A model generated the notes under the pieces. The model was not told where the DNA came from. It searched no databases and was given only the letters and a program-made list of their open reading frames with translations. A program made the position numbers and the translations under genes. This document shows, one piece after another, positions 36,230-48,884 of a stretch of DNA of 64,000 nucleotides. This DNA is from Rusavskia elegans. Taxonomy: Eukaryota > Ascomycota > Lecanoromycetes > Teloschistales > Teloschistaceae. Location: the NCBI GenBank assembly GCA_011316305.1, contig SAUG01000091.1, positions 62,001 to 126,000 of the forward strand, given 5' to 3'. Each line of letters opens with the position of its first letter. Position 1 is the stretch's first letter.

Positions 36230-38810
36230 GCTTATATCTAGAAATACTACGAAATTATTATAACGGACCCGGAAAAACTAAAGGCTAGACTAATTTACGG
36301 ATAAAATAATAACTAATTAAAAGTATTAAAGTAATATATTAACTATAATCTTAAAAGAGGATATATATAATATTCTAAATTAAAGATAAAATAACCGGTT
36401 ATATTCGTTTCTAAAAAGAACGGTAACCTTCGATTTTATATCGATTTTAGAAAACTTAATGTAGTAATATAAAAAGATAAATATCTACTACCGCTCCTAG
36501 TAGATTTAAAAAGCAGAATCGGAAAAGCTAAATTTTTAATAAAGCTCGATTTAAGAGACGCGTTTAATTTATTATAAATTAAAGCTGGAAATAAATAGAA
36601 AACTACGTTTAGAATAAAATACGGACTATTCGAATACTTAATTATATCTTTTAGATTAATAAACGTATCGGCGACCCTATAACGCGCAGTTAATAAGACG
36701 TTATACGATTATCTCGATATATTTATTATAATATATATAGATAATATACTAATTTTTTCCGAAATAAAAGAAAAATATATATAATATATTTATAAAGTAT
36801 TATAAAGATTCCGAGAATATAATTTTAAAATAAAGGAAGAAAAATCAGAATTCTATAAATACGAGATTACGTTTCTTAGATATATAATTAAGCTAAAAAG
36901 TATTACTATAGAAGTAAATAAATTATAGATAATACGCGAATAGCCGGTACCTAAAAATAAAAAGGATATTTAAAGTTTTTTAAAATTTATAGGGTTTTAC
37001 TAAAATATAATAGGAGGATATACGAAAAAGACGGTCCTATTTATAAATATATTTCGAAATAGTATATCTTTTTATTAGATACGAATTTAGAACGAAGTAT
37101 TTAAAAGATTTAAATAGAATTTTACGTCCGAAAAGGCTTTAGTAATATTTAACTCTAGCGAGCAGATTATCTTCTATATAGATACTTCGAACCGGGTAAT
37201 AGAATTATATATTTTCTAAAAAAGAAAACTATTTAAATACTATTCCAGGAAATTAATACTAGCAGAAGTTAACTATATAACGATAGATAAAGAAATATTT
37301 ATAATTGTCGTAAACCTTATATACTAGAAGATATATATAAATAGAATAAATTAAAAGATTATAGTATATACTGACTATAAAAACCTTTTATCTTTACTAG
37401 TTAATAAAGAACTTAACTAAAAATAAATAAAGTAGGTAGAAAAAATAACCTACTATAATTTCGAAATAAAATATATTAAAGATACCGATAATATAGTCGT
37501 AGATACTTTAAATAGAAAAGTAGATTATAAAGCTACTAAAAAAATATCTAGACTTTTTTTAAAAAGGATAGAAGATATTCTAAAGAGGGCCGAAGCTTTA
37601 GAAAAAATAAACTAAATAATCCGATAAATATATAACTCTAGAATAGCTGGATACTAAGGAATTACCAAAATATTAAAAAGAATTAAAAAAAAAAATATAC
37701 CAGTATTTAAAAAATATATTAAAGAATTTATTAAAAACTACCCGGAATACGCGATAGTAAAGAAAAGTTATTAGGAGCTAGTAGAAAAACTCCAGCTAAC
37801 GTAAATACTAAATATACCTTATTAATAAATTATATTAGATTTTGTTATAGGATTACCAGAATCGGTTAATCTATATATATAGATATTATACGATATAATA
37901 GTAGTAAATATTAATAGATTAACGGAATATATAAGATTTATACTATATAAAATAATAATAATAGCGGAATAACTCGCCTTTCTATTACTACAAACGGTAT
38001 TTTACGAAAATAGGATTATAAAAAAGATTATTTTAGATAGAAATAAGCTATTTATCTTAAATTTTATAAGAGAATTAATATAAGTAGTAGAAACGGAACA
38101 GGCTATATTAATATCGTTCTATCTATAGATAGACGGATAAATAGAAAAAATAAATTAGATACTAGAAACCTACTTTAAAATCTATTATTTAAACGAAGGA
38201 AAAGACTGGGTCCAGCTTTTTCTAATATTATAGATAGTAATTAATTTATTATATAATAAAGATATCCAAATAACGCCTAATAAACTACTTTATAGAAAGA
38301 CTATTTAAAAAGAAGTATATTTAGATATAAAAAACCCTATAGCGCAGTCTTTTATTAATAAAATAAAAAGTAACTAGGATAAAATAAAGACAAGAATCCA
38401 GATAGCGAAAGAAAAAGTTAAATAAAAATTAGATAAGTTAAGAAAAGATTATAATATTAATAAAAGAGATATAATACTACTCTCGACTAGAAATTTAATA
38501 GATAAAAAGCTTGATAAACTATATATAGGAGCTTTCGAAGTTTAGAACGTTAAAGGAATAATAGTATATCTAAAACTTCTAATAATAGAAATCTTCCCTA
38601 GATTCTATATAGACTTATTAAAGAAAGTACCGGAATATATTCCTTTAGTAAAGGACTAGTACTATTAGAAACGAGAGAAATACGAGGTTAAAAAGATTCT
38701 AGATAAAAGAAAAAAGATAGACGAATTTTTAGTAAAATAGAAGGGGTTTCCCGATAAAAAAAATACTTAGAAACCAAGAAAATACTTTAAGTATATTTAG
38801 GAAGCTTTAA
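36230..38810 (+). mobile_element. Inner chromovirus pol region (RIP relic)
   Basis: Domains readable through stops: reverse transcriptase about 36330-36900 (VIFVSKKNGNLRFYIDFRKLN and the catalytic box now YIDNILIFSE near 36730); RNase H about 37130-37510; and the integrase zinc finger near 37640-37770, where N-C-P-E-C-A is read as NYPEYA. The integrase core runs from about 37830 to 38170 (INRLTEYIRF, then D-G-Q-T-E-R with Gln as stop). A chromodomain lies about 38675-38800 (YEVKKILDKRKK, then KGFPD). The chromodomain tail places it with chromoviruses that target heterochromatin. Confidence 0.85.
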
Positions 38811-38842
38811 AAAAGTTTAAAAAAGCGATATAGAAAGAGCCG

Positions 38843-39251
38843 TATTATATCTACGACTCTATAGAGGTTCCCTAAAAAGATTAGTTAAATAAGCGAGTCT
38901 AATTGTCTATAGCCGCTATAGCCGCTATAGCCGCCCTTCCTAATAGGACTTTTAGTAGACGGCTACCTATCGGCTTTTACGACTACTTTTATTATATATA
39001 TCGTTTATTACTCCTATAGATAGTTTCTCTTATTAGTTATTAATATAATTATTAAATATATTATTACTATTCTCTTTTTAATTACCTCGTAATAAAAATA
39101 ACTTATAATATTATAACCGTATCTCTATAACTATATAGGATTAGTTATAATAATCTATACTAGAACTTTCTTATTATTTAGTAGCTCGGACCACGTCTAC
39201 GGCTATAGCTAGGCTCGAGCGTAACGCCCTCTGATATACAGGGACGTTACA
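38843..39251 (+). repeat. 3' LTR of inner chromovirus
   Basis: It is 409 bp and the partner of 35286-35695. Its right third is less mutated than the rest of the block and keeps the authentic end gggacgttaca, which allowed the element border and target duplication to be read. Confidence 0.9.
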
Positions 39252-39662
39252 CCTCGGTACGTTTATTTGATAAATCTATTTTTTAGCGAAAACGTATTTT
39301 TTTCGTAAAAGTAATATATATTTCTATCCGAGCTTTCTTTTAAACTTTATAGACTTTTCGAATACCTTTATATAGTTTTAACTTTTCACTTTTTAGGCGA
39401 TTCTAGATTATCCGAAAATTATATTTCTATCTACGGTATAGATACTTGCTATATTTTCTAGATTAAATATAGATTTTATATATCCTTTTATATTTTATAT
39501 AGATAGAATATTAAAGAATTTAATAAAGTCGGTAAATTCATAATAACGGACGGTATTAGACTCGAAACGACGTTAGAATATAGTATAGAAAAAAGGAAAG
39601 AAAGAATTTAGAATAACGAGAATAGGTTAGCTTCGAAACGAAGCTAAAAAAAAGGGAGATAA
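39252..39662 (+). mobile_element. Outer chromovirus 3' tail before its LTR
   Basis: The tail starts with the second cctcg copy and runs to the purine tract at 39645-39660. It is the remainder of the 3' untranslated end of the outer element, displaced by the inner element. No domain is recognised. Confidence 0.6.
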
Positions 39663-40038
39663 TATTATATTTCTAGATTAGATCCAATACTAAACCTAGT
39701 ATTTAATAATAATATCTTTAATATATACTAAATATTTAGAGGTTATTTAGTTATTAGGGTTACTTAATACTATTGATTACTACTAAATAGTATTTAGTTA
39801 TTGAATTATATTTAAAATACTAATTATACTAAATATATTAAATATAGAAGATTTTATTATCTATATAGATTATAAATTCGACGCTTTTATAGTTTATATT
39901 TAATTTATTAGTTATCGCTATATACTATTCTAGTAATGAAATTAATTTAAATAATTACCCGTTATATCTTCGTTTATAGATATACTAATAAATCTAATCA
40001 ATTTAGAAATATCAAATCTTTTAAATAGTTTTATAATA
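39663..40038 (+). repeat. 3' LTR of outer chromovirus
   Basis: It is 376 bp and the partner of 17234-17659. It ends ttataata at 40038, immediately followed by the duplicated target attag. Confidence 0.8.
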
Positions 40039-40061
40039 ATTAGTATTTTATTATAGTAGTT

Positions 40062-40458
40062 GGTTTGGATGGCGTAGTAGTAACGCTGCGTAATTTGGAA
40101 GCCCGGCGAATCCAGCGCTTTTCGGAATTAACGGAATTAATTCGATAGATCGGAGATTCGAATCCCTCGAAGGTTAATCTAATATTTAAATTTTTTCTAT
40201 CGATTCTAGTCGATTTTTATAGAGTTTTAAAATATAGAAAAATTAGATAGTAGATCGTCTCGGCCTAGCCCGATCGATCGAAGGAAATTAAATTAATTAA
40301 AGTTAAATAGATTACGGTTTCCCTCTAGATTTTAGTCTAGATCTAGCTCCTTCGAAAGTCTTTAATTCGAGTATTCGGTAAAATATTTAAGTACTAAATA
40401 AATTCGTAAAAGACTAAAATTAAAAATCCGAATAATTGATCGTATATATAGAAAATAA
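40062..40458 (+). mobile_element. tRNA-related SINE, copy 2
   Basis: Box A is at 40070-40080 (tggcgtagtag) and box B at 40155-40165 (gattcgaatcc; its first bases are G-to-A mutated relative to copy 1). Body text such as ggaattaacggaattaattc and gaccgagacg-type sequence matches copy 1 in reverse complement. The 12-bp repeat attatagtagtt at 40050-40061 and 40459-40470 is the likely target duplication. It ends in a short A-rich tail (tatagaaaataa). Its left duplication starts 7 bp after the target site of the outer chromovirus. Confidence 0.8.
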
Positions 40459-41753
40459 ATTATAGTAGTTAATTATTAAAAAATAGAAGATTAGAAATAA
40501 AATAAAATTATTTAAATAATCGTCGGCTATATTACGGTTAGAAGGTTAGAATTTTAAACGAGCTCGTATATTTTTATAAACTTCTAGCGTATTCTATTAC
40601 TATAATATATAGAATCTTTAGATAATTCTATAGCTACTAATTGTATTATTCTACTATATTAGAATTAAAACTACTATTTATAAAATCTAAATTTATCGTA
40701 AACCGTAAATATAATAAAAAGTAATCCGATACCGAATATAAATTCTATAAAAAATAGAATACGGACTATATTACGATATATAAATATTTTAAAAAATTTA
40801 AGGAAATAGTTTTCTAGAAAAGCGTAGATATAGAAATAAAGGCTGTATTAGAATAAAACGCTAGAGATTAGAAAATAGACTATTGAATCGAAAAATAAAT
40901 TAAAAGTAATATAATAAAATAATATATACTATATTAAATACTGATCTATATATAATATTATACTACGAAAACGATTTACCTACTAAAGCTTTTATAGAAA
41001 ATATAGAAAAGACGATAACTATTGAATAGATAAAATAGGAAAAGAGTAAAATAATATATTAAAATAATATATCGAATATAAATAGAGCTATCTAGTATAG
41101 GAATGTTTATTTCTAATACTTTTTCTAATCTAATATCGCTATTAACGGTTCGAATAGAGTAATTTTAACGAAATATATAGTTCTAATCGTTAATTTTATC
41201 TAATTATAAGTAATCTATTTTACCGGCTTCTAAAAACTTTAGTCCGCTAGAATTCTAGATCTTCTAGAAAAATAGACGACATTTACTAAAAGATTTAAAT
41301 ATAGCGAAAATACGGCTAATAAATATATTAAATTTCTCTATAGAAAAAAGAATAAAACTAGCGATATTATTATTAAAGTTAACGAAAAGAATTAAATAGT
41401 AGAAAGGTACTCTTTTATATTATTAAATATAATATTGGAATTCGAACGAGAAAAGTTTTAGCACTTCCGATTTCTTAGAAAAAAAATCCGTATTTAAAAA
41501 AAGCTTATCGTTTTCGATCCGGACTAGTTCCGCCCGATTCGATCTAGTGCAGGAAACTGCTATAAAAGTTAGAAACGATACGGATAGTTATCTAAAAACT
41601 ATAGTAATGTAATCGAATATTAAAATTCGATTTTTAATAATAGATTTTTCTATATAAAATAACTTTTACGCTAATAAATATAATTAGCTACTTTTTAATT
41701 CTATTTAAAGCATTTGTTTAGCGTTAGTAGATAATCTATTTTATATATAAATT

Positions 41754-42424
41754 TGACTAATAGACGTTAAAAATTTAGACCTGTAAATCTATATTACGAC
41801 CGTATAGACCTGGACAGCTCTACCAGCCCTATTAGGCCGGCGCCAAACTTTATCTAAATCTAGTATCTATAACTTCTAATTCTATATACGTAATACGTAG
41901 CTGACGTTATAGGCTAAAATTTATATAAATTAAGGAATTTATTTAAAACTTTCGAACGATATAAAAATAATTAAATTCTGACTAATAGACGTTAAAGAAC
42001 TGTATATATAAAATAGAGTTATTATTAATATTTCTGATAGCTCTACTAGCTCTACTAGGCCGGCGCTAAATTTTATCTAAATCTAGTATTTTTAACTTTC
42101 TACTATATATACGTAGTACGTAGCTGACGTTATAAACTAAAATTTATACAAATTAAAACGTTTATTTAAAACTTCCGAATAATATAAAAATAATTAAATT
42201 CTGACTAATAGACGTAAAATAATTAGATATTTAAAATAGAATTATTAGTAATATTTCTAATAATTCTATCAGCTCTACTAGGCCGGCGCCAATCTTTATC
42301 TAAATTCAATATCTATAACTTTCTACTATCTATACGTAATATATATCCAACTTTATAGGCCAAAATTTATATTAAATATAGAGTTTATTTAGAGCTTTTA
42401 AACGATATAAATTTAATTAAAATC
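41754..42424. repeat. Three tandem units of ~224 bp
   Basis: The anchor gactaatagacg starts at 41754, 41980 and 42203, and a mutated anchor (gaactaatagat) at 42425. The units are thus 226, 223 and 222 bp. Each also contains ctctactaggccggcgcc-like text and acgtagctgacgttata. The GC-rich core ggccggcgcc is conserved in all three despite RIP. It may be a subterminal array of a transposon or a minisatellite; its class is unknown. Confidence 0.85.
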
Positions 42425-42689
42425 GAACTAATAGATATTAAAAAATCAGATATATAAAAGAAAAATAACGTAGAAATTTTAATAATTAATTCGATTTTAT
42501 AAATTAAACGGTTTTGGAATTATATTAGCTTTACTATAAATAGAAACTATTATTTTAATATTAAAAATAATTTCGATATTCGAATTTTAAAACGAGTCCG
42601 GAAGCTATTTAGACCCGATACTAATCTATAAAACGAGATACGAACGAGTAGATTATATCGGATCTAAATAGCGACAGGTTTTTATTATA

Positions 42690-43490
42690 GCGATTTAAAA
42701 GATTTTAAACCCGCTAGAATATTAGAATTTCTATAAAAATAGTCGAAATTTACAAAAGAGTTTAGTTAAAGTAGTAATATAGCTAATATAACTATCGAAT
42801 CTTCATATAAAAAGATAAATAAAAATTCTAATAGCTATCGAATTTCTATATAAAAAGATAAATAAAAATTCTAATAATAACGTCGAGATTAATAATAAAA
42901 ATAGATAGAATAAAAATATTCTATTAAATATAATAATATTGGATTCGAAAATAATAGAAATTCAACTAAAAATATTAACTTTAATTAAAATAATAATAAA
43001 GATAAAGATAAAAATATAGAAAAGAAAAAAGATATAAAAGAAAAAACGGAAATAGAAATAAAAACCGAAGATAATAAAATTATAAAAGATATTATAAAAC
43101 TATTTAACTAGTTCTATATATATTAAAATAAAATTAATCTTTTAATAATTTATATCTATAAAGCGCAACAATATTACCTTACGAAATTTAAAAATTAATT
43201 AATTAATCGGGGTTTAGGGCGGAGCTTTAACGAGTTTCGAATAATCGAGTAACCGAATTAGGCTAAGTAAACGAAGTTTACGAAAGCTATTTCGGAATCG
43301 AAATAGCGACGAGCTCGTAAAATAATATTAAATTTAAAGATAATAAAAATTTAGCTAGAAATATTAATCTTAATAGTTAGGATAAAAATATAGAAGAGAA
43401 AACGGAAACGAATAACGATAGAAATATAGAAAAAAAAAGGAATAAAAATATAGAAAAAAATTTTAAACTATTTAACTAGTTTTATAAATC
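42690..43490. repeat. Short direct repeats in lysine/glutamate-codon-rich RIP sequence
   Basis: A ~46-bp unit (tatcgaatYttcatataaaa...) is repeated near 42795-42880. Two segments of 160-190 bp, each ending aactatttaactagtt, lie near 42935-43125 and 43325-43485. The stretch between (43195-43320) is less AT-rich. No domain is recognised. Confidence 0.5.
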
Positions 43491-43499
43491 GAAAAATAA

Positions 43500-46420
43500 T
43501 GGTCTAGAAAAAATATATTATCTATATATACTACTATATTGATATTATATAAAATATATACTATATTAATCTATTTAATATACTTTTAAAATTTTCTTTA
43601 AATAGATTTCTTTCTAGAAATATAGTATTATCTTCTATTTTTATCCGATTAAATATATTTTATAGTTTTCTAATACTTCGTCGAAATCTAAATCTATAAT
43701 ACGATTATAGTATTCAATTATTATCGTCTATTTTATATACTATAGAATTATTTAGATTCGATTCTACCGATAAACTTTTCTAATAAAACTAAAAATTCGT
43801 TTAATTCCGACCGAAAATATTAGATAGGAAAAAATATCGCGAGCTATTTATATTAATTTTAGAAAGTTCGAAGTATTATTTTTCTAAAATATTCAATTTA
43901 GATTATTTTCGATAATATTAGCGCGAAGGTATCGATTAGCTTCGGAAGTAGATATTTAAAGATATTAGAACTATTAAAAAAAACTATTTAGAATAATTAT
44001 AGCAGGCTTTTAACTAGTTATTTTATTTATAATATAATATTATTATATATTACCTTCTTTTCCTTTCTATAGCGGGTTCTATATTTTAGTAAATTAATAG
44101 AAACTCTATAATATTTATTAAAATAATTTTTAAACTCGTTCCGATATTTATTTATATATCCCGAATATTTTTTTATATTTTCTTCCTATTTAATAATATT
44201 CTAGTCTCTATAAGAATTAAATTTTACTATAAAATTAAAAATATTTATAAAATTTTATATTAGTTTTCCTTTACTTTTAATACGAAAATAATATTTAGTA
44301 AATTTAGTAAAAGCCTTTTTATAAGCTGTTAGTACTATCGCCTTTTAAAAATAGTTCGAAGTTTTTATAATTTTCTATACTTTAGTAAAATAATTATATA
44401 ATATACTATAAAGTTAATATATTAGATAAATTCTAACGCCGGTAGTTCGCGAAACTATTAAAATAATTTAATAAAACGGCTATAGTATATTATCTATAAA
44501 GAAATAAAATTACTATTTATTTCTATTAAAGATAATCTTTTATATTTATAGATCTCGCGAATTCTTTTTAAAAAGTTTATTAATAGTTTAACGAAGTAGA
44601 TATACTTTACGAATTATAAAATAAATCGAATTCTATTAAATATAAATATCTTAAATAAAGTTTCTAGCGCGGGAATTAGAGTCGGCCCTATTCTAGAATT
44701 CTTTAAAGCGAAGTTTATATTAAAAGAAAATATCGGAATAGATTATAATAGCGCGAGCCTGAAAATACTATTAATATAAAAATTATTTAATTTATATTAT
44801 CTATATATATTATCTTTTTTACGACGTTCTATAGACCGGTACTAATAGCTATAATTTATTTATTATCTAGCTAATAGATTAAGTTATTGTCTAATATTTA
44901 TAATCTAATAATTTAAATACAGTTTTAGATTACTAAATTAACTATATAAACTAGATAAAATAGCGAGTTTTATAGTCGATTCTATCGACTATTAAATCGA
45001 CTAAAAGCCTTTTTTAATATTTTTTTTAATATAGAATTAGAGCTAGTATTATCGGTAATAATATCTAAAAGCTGTTACTTTAAACTAGAAAAATTCTAAA
45101 AGCGTTATTAACTTTTAATATTATAAACGGCCGGAATAATTTATAGATAGAAATATATATTTAAATAGATATTTCTAAAATTAAAACTACGTATTAATTT
45201 AGTATACGAGTACTTCTAAATACGCGACCGTTTATAGACTAGACTAGGTATCTAATATAAATAAAATACGTTCTACGATTTTTAAATTAAATTTAATTCT
45301 ATTATAGATAGTTTTATATTTATTAAAAATTATCGTTATAAATTATATACGCTTAAATAGCTATATATCTAGATAAAGTATTTATAGTAGTTTTCTAAAG
45401 TTCTCGTTTTCGATAATCCGGACTAATAGATTTAAATCTAAGAAAGTTTTATATAGATATTTATTTTAAATATTTTAGTCGAAAGTAGAATCTAATTTAA
45501 TATAGTTTTTTTTCTATTATTAAATAAATAAACTTTATATTATCTCTTTATATTACTATTTACTATTTACGCGGATACGTATTACTTTAATAATAGACTA
45601 TAAATTACGTCGTTTAGATCCGTAGTAACTATTAGTCGAAAGATATTTCTTTATAATAGATATATTTAAAAAACTAAAAGTTATAAAATAGTTAATAATT
45701 TTAGAATGAAATTTATATATAATTATAGATAGGTTATCTATTATTAAAACTATCTAGTAGAATTTATTCTATTAAAGCGACTGTTTTTATACTAAAGCCT
45801 TTTTTATCTATAAAAAATCGGCTATTTTCTTTCTAATTCTATTTTTAATATCTATAGTAATAAAAGTACTAGACTACTATTATTAAAAATCTTAATAGTA
45901 AACTATATTCTATTAAATAAATCTATTATTATCTCGAAATACTAGTTCTAAATAGTCGATTCGTGTTTTATCTACTATATTTTTAATAATCTATTATTAT
46001 TTTCTATATAAATAATTAAATTTAACGAAAATTCCGGTTATAAATCGGTTTAAAAATTAGTTTACACATTAACTAGGATAGATATTATTTAATAGGAATC
46101 TAGTAGAAAGGTCTTCGCTAGATATATCGGTCTAGAAAATAAAAAAGTAAAAATCGATATTTATATTAGATATTTTATATTACGTTTCTATAATAGTAAT
46201 ATAGAAAGGTAATATAGATATATAGATACTAAATAGAAATACGAATAGTAGTAATTATTTAATAGATTATAATAAATAATATACGTTAATATTAGAGAAC
46301 GTTAATATTAGAAATATCTAAAGTCTTTAATATATTATTAAAAAAAATAGGAATTTATAAATAGTATAACGTATAAGAAAAATTAAATTTTAATACTAAA
46401 GTTATATTTTTATATATAAT
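43500..46420. other. RIP-mutated DNA, unclassified
   Basis: AT-rich with retained CG, no intact frame, and no transposase, RT or LTR signature that I could read on either strand. Confidence 0.6.
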
Positions 46421-46589
46421 TTTAACGTTTTAGCAAATCGAATTCGAATACCCGATTCCGATTCGACGACCAGTCTGATTAATATAAATATAGATTCTTT
46501 AAAGTTTAAATTTAAATTTGTTCAGCAATATAACGTATTCTTTTATCGATAATTCAATCAACGTGAAACCATAAATACTATAAATAATA

Positions 46590-48365
46590 AATAATTTTAT
46601 TATTTATTTAATTAGTTTATTTTGATTTTTATATCTAATAAACTAATTGTTCGATAAATAGTTTAATTATTAGTATACTAATATCGAATATAAAATAATA
46701 GAATTTATATTCTAATTTAATTAACGTAATTAATTGGTTTTTAAACTTTTAATTTAAAATTATTTAATAATATAAAGTATTTTCCTATCGATAAAAAAAT
46801 AAAGAAGAATTTTTTATAGATAAATATATTTCGTAATTATCACTTCTTTTATTTTTTTATATATTAATAATAAAATATATATATATATTAATAATACAAT
46901 CTATATTCTAGTTTCAGATATATATATAAACTAAATCAAATAATAATTTCTTTATTTATAGATGATATCTATTTTATTATAACCAGAGTAATCTATATCG
47001 GCTACGATAAAAATCTTTTCTTTATTATCTTTAAAACGGACTATCCGATTTTTTGATTTTTTTCTATTCTATTCGATCGAATGGAACTTCTAGCTATAAT
47101 AGCTAGCGTAGCTAGTAACTTTTTTATATTTATAAAAACTTAAAAGTATTTTAATAATTTATCGAAAGGTTTAGATATAGATTATATTATAAATATAATT
47201 AAAAAAAGTTAACTATAAATAATTATTTAAAAAAGTAAATAACTACGCTGTTTATTTTAACTAATAAATTATATACGTTTAACTGTATAATTTTCTTTAT
47301 ACGTAAAATATACTAAACGCTACAATATAGAACGTCTATAATATATATATATATATATTTTTTAAAAAGTTTTTATTTAAAATTATATTGAATTTATATA
47401 TATATATATATATATATATTATCAAAGTTATATACGGTATCGATTATTATATTTTATATATAAAAAAATTTTGATAGTTAAAAATATATTCGTTAAATAA
47501 TGTTTACAGCGTAATCGATTATTTCTATTTAATTATTGATATTTTTATTCGCGATTACGAATCTTCTACTATATAAATATAACTTTATTATTCGCAGTCT
47601 TCGGTTTATTTTTCTTCGACGTTATGAATTTTTATAAATATTTAATATTTCCGCTATATCTATCTACTATACTGCGAAGTAATTATCTATAGTTATCGCC
47701 TCGGCTATATTTATTATATAATTCGTATCTAAACGTTCTATTTTAATATTAAAATATTTTTTATTTTATATAGTTTTAAAAAGATCGCTAGCTATAGAAA
47801 AGTTACTAGCTAGTATACTAGCTACTATAGCTAGAAATTTTATCTGATCGATTAGAGGAAAAAAAGATAGAAAAATCGGATAGCGCGTTTTAAAAATAGT
47901 AAAAAGGAAATTTTTATAAAAATTAAAATAATTTACGCTAGCTATAACGATTTTGTCGATATCCGCGCGGATAGATATAGTTATTACGAATATAAAAAGA
48001 TACTACCGTCTGATTTAGCTGCGGTACAGCTATTACGAAAATATTTACGTACGTCAAAAATTTTAGATTTATATTACTAGTAAATAAAAGAGAAACGATA
48101 ACTACGAAATATATTTATCTATAATAATTTCTATATTAGTTAAATAATCGATAGAAAGATATATTATATTATTAAATAAAATTAAATTAAGATTTTAAAA
48201 AACCGTTATTTATATCGATTAAATTAGAATTTAAATTCTATTATTGTATATTCGATATTAGTATATTAACGCAACGAACTGTTTACTAAAAAGTAAAAAC
48301 TATTGATTTATCGGGTATTAAATCCAAAACCGAATTAATTAAATAAATTTCAAAAATAATATTAA
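46590..48365. mobile_element. Element with ~560-bp inverted arms (foldback-like)
   Basis: Arm 46590-47150 and arm 47790-48365 are reverse complements with RIP-type differences. Shared landmarks from the outside inward are tatttatttaattaRtt, actaatatcgaatata, tttctatcgata, tatatttcgtaRttatc, actatccgattttt and agctagtaactttt. The ~640-bp centre holds (TA)n runs near 47339-47360 and 47397-47421 and no coding signature. Broken arm copies occur at 14750-16120. The transposon class is unknown. Confidence 0.65.
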
Positions 48366-48884
48366 ATATAATTATAAATTCAAACTTTTTATTATTTTTA
48401 AAAATTTCGAATTGAATATTGTTATAGTTTATATTTAATTCTATAGTACTCGCTATATATTATTCCATTAACTAAAATAATTTTATTATTGATAATTTTA
48501 ATTATTTACTAGTAATACCGTAAATTTAAAAATATTTTATTAAAACCAAATATCTATTTCTGAAAAAACAATTCGGTAGTTTTTCTAATAATTTTATATA
48601 ATTCTAAAATCTAATAGTTATATTTCTATTAAATTTCTATTACGATATAAAAACCTATAACGAAAATCTATTTGAAAAAATTATTTGAATATTTTAAAAA
48701 TATATTCGGAATATAATATTTCTAAAATCTAATATATTACTTTAATATAATATTTTTTAAAAAAATTAATAAATTAATTAATTGTAATATTATATTTTAT
48801 ATAATAGATTTAGTAAATTAAATTAAATATTTATTAGTTTCTATTTTATAACTTTATCTAACTTTCGATTTCAATATTAAAAAT

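Larger units (their letters stand above)
35286..39251 (+). mobile_element. Inner Ty3/gypsy chromovirus, 3.97 kb, complete LTR-to-LTR
   Basis: LTRs at 35286-35695 and 38843-39251 start tgttacg and end cgttaca where not mutated. A perfect 5-bp target duplication cctcg lies at 35281-35285 and 39252-39256. The plus strand encodes RT, RNase H, integrase and a chromodomain, all with RIP stops. Only about 0.5 kb separates the 5' LTR from the start of RT. A full gag and protease are therefore lacking, and this copy was probably internally deleted or non-autonomous when it inserted. It entered just after the chromodomain of the outer element and is therefore younger. Confidence 0.9.
17234..40038 (+). 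mobile_element. Outer Ty3/gypsy chromovirus, interrupted by two later insertions
   Basis: LTRs at 17234-17659 and 39663-40038 are flanked by a 5-bp target duplication: attaa at 17229-17233 and attag at 40039-40043, differing by one G-to-A. Between them lie, in order and on the plus strand, gag, protease, reverse transcriptase, RNase H, integrase and a chromodomain, all with RIP stops. The span of 22.8 kb is explained by a 12.3-kb TIR element inside RNase H (21417-33687) and a second retrotransposon after the chromodomain (35286-39251). Without these and their duplicated target bases the element is about 6.5 kb, a normal chromovirus size. A purine-rich tract (aaaaaaaagggaga) precedes the 3' LTR. 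Confidence 0.85.

Noticed and set aside
17229..40043. Reading the whole 22.8 kb as one giant retrotransposon
   Set aside because: Internal TIRs, internal LTRs and separate target duplications show two later insertions.
40070..40165. Possible tRNA gene from box A and box B
   Set aside because: The boxes are about 85 bp apart, no cloverleaf is visible, and the sequence belongs to a ~395-bp repeated SINE with target duplications.
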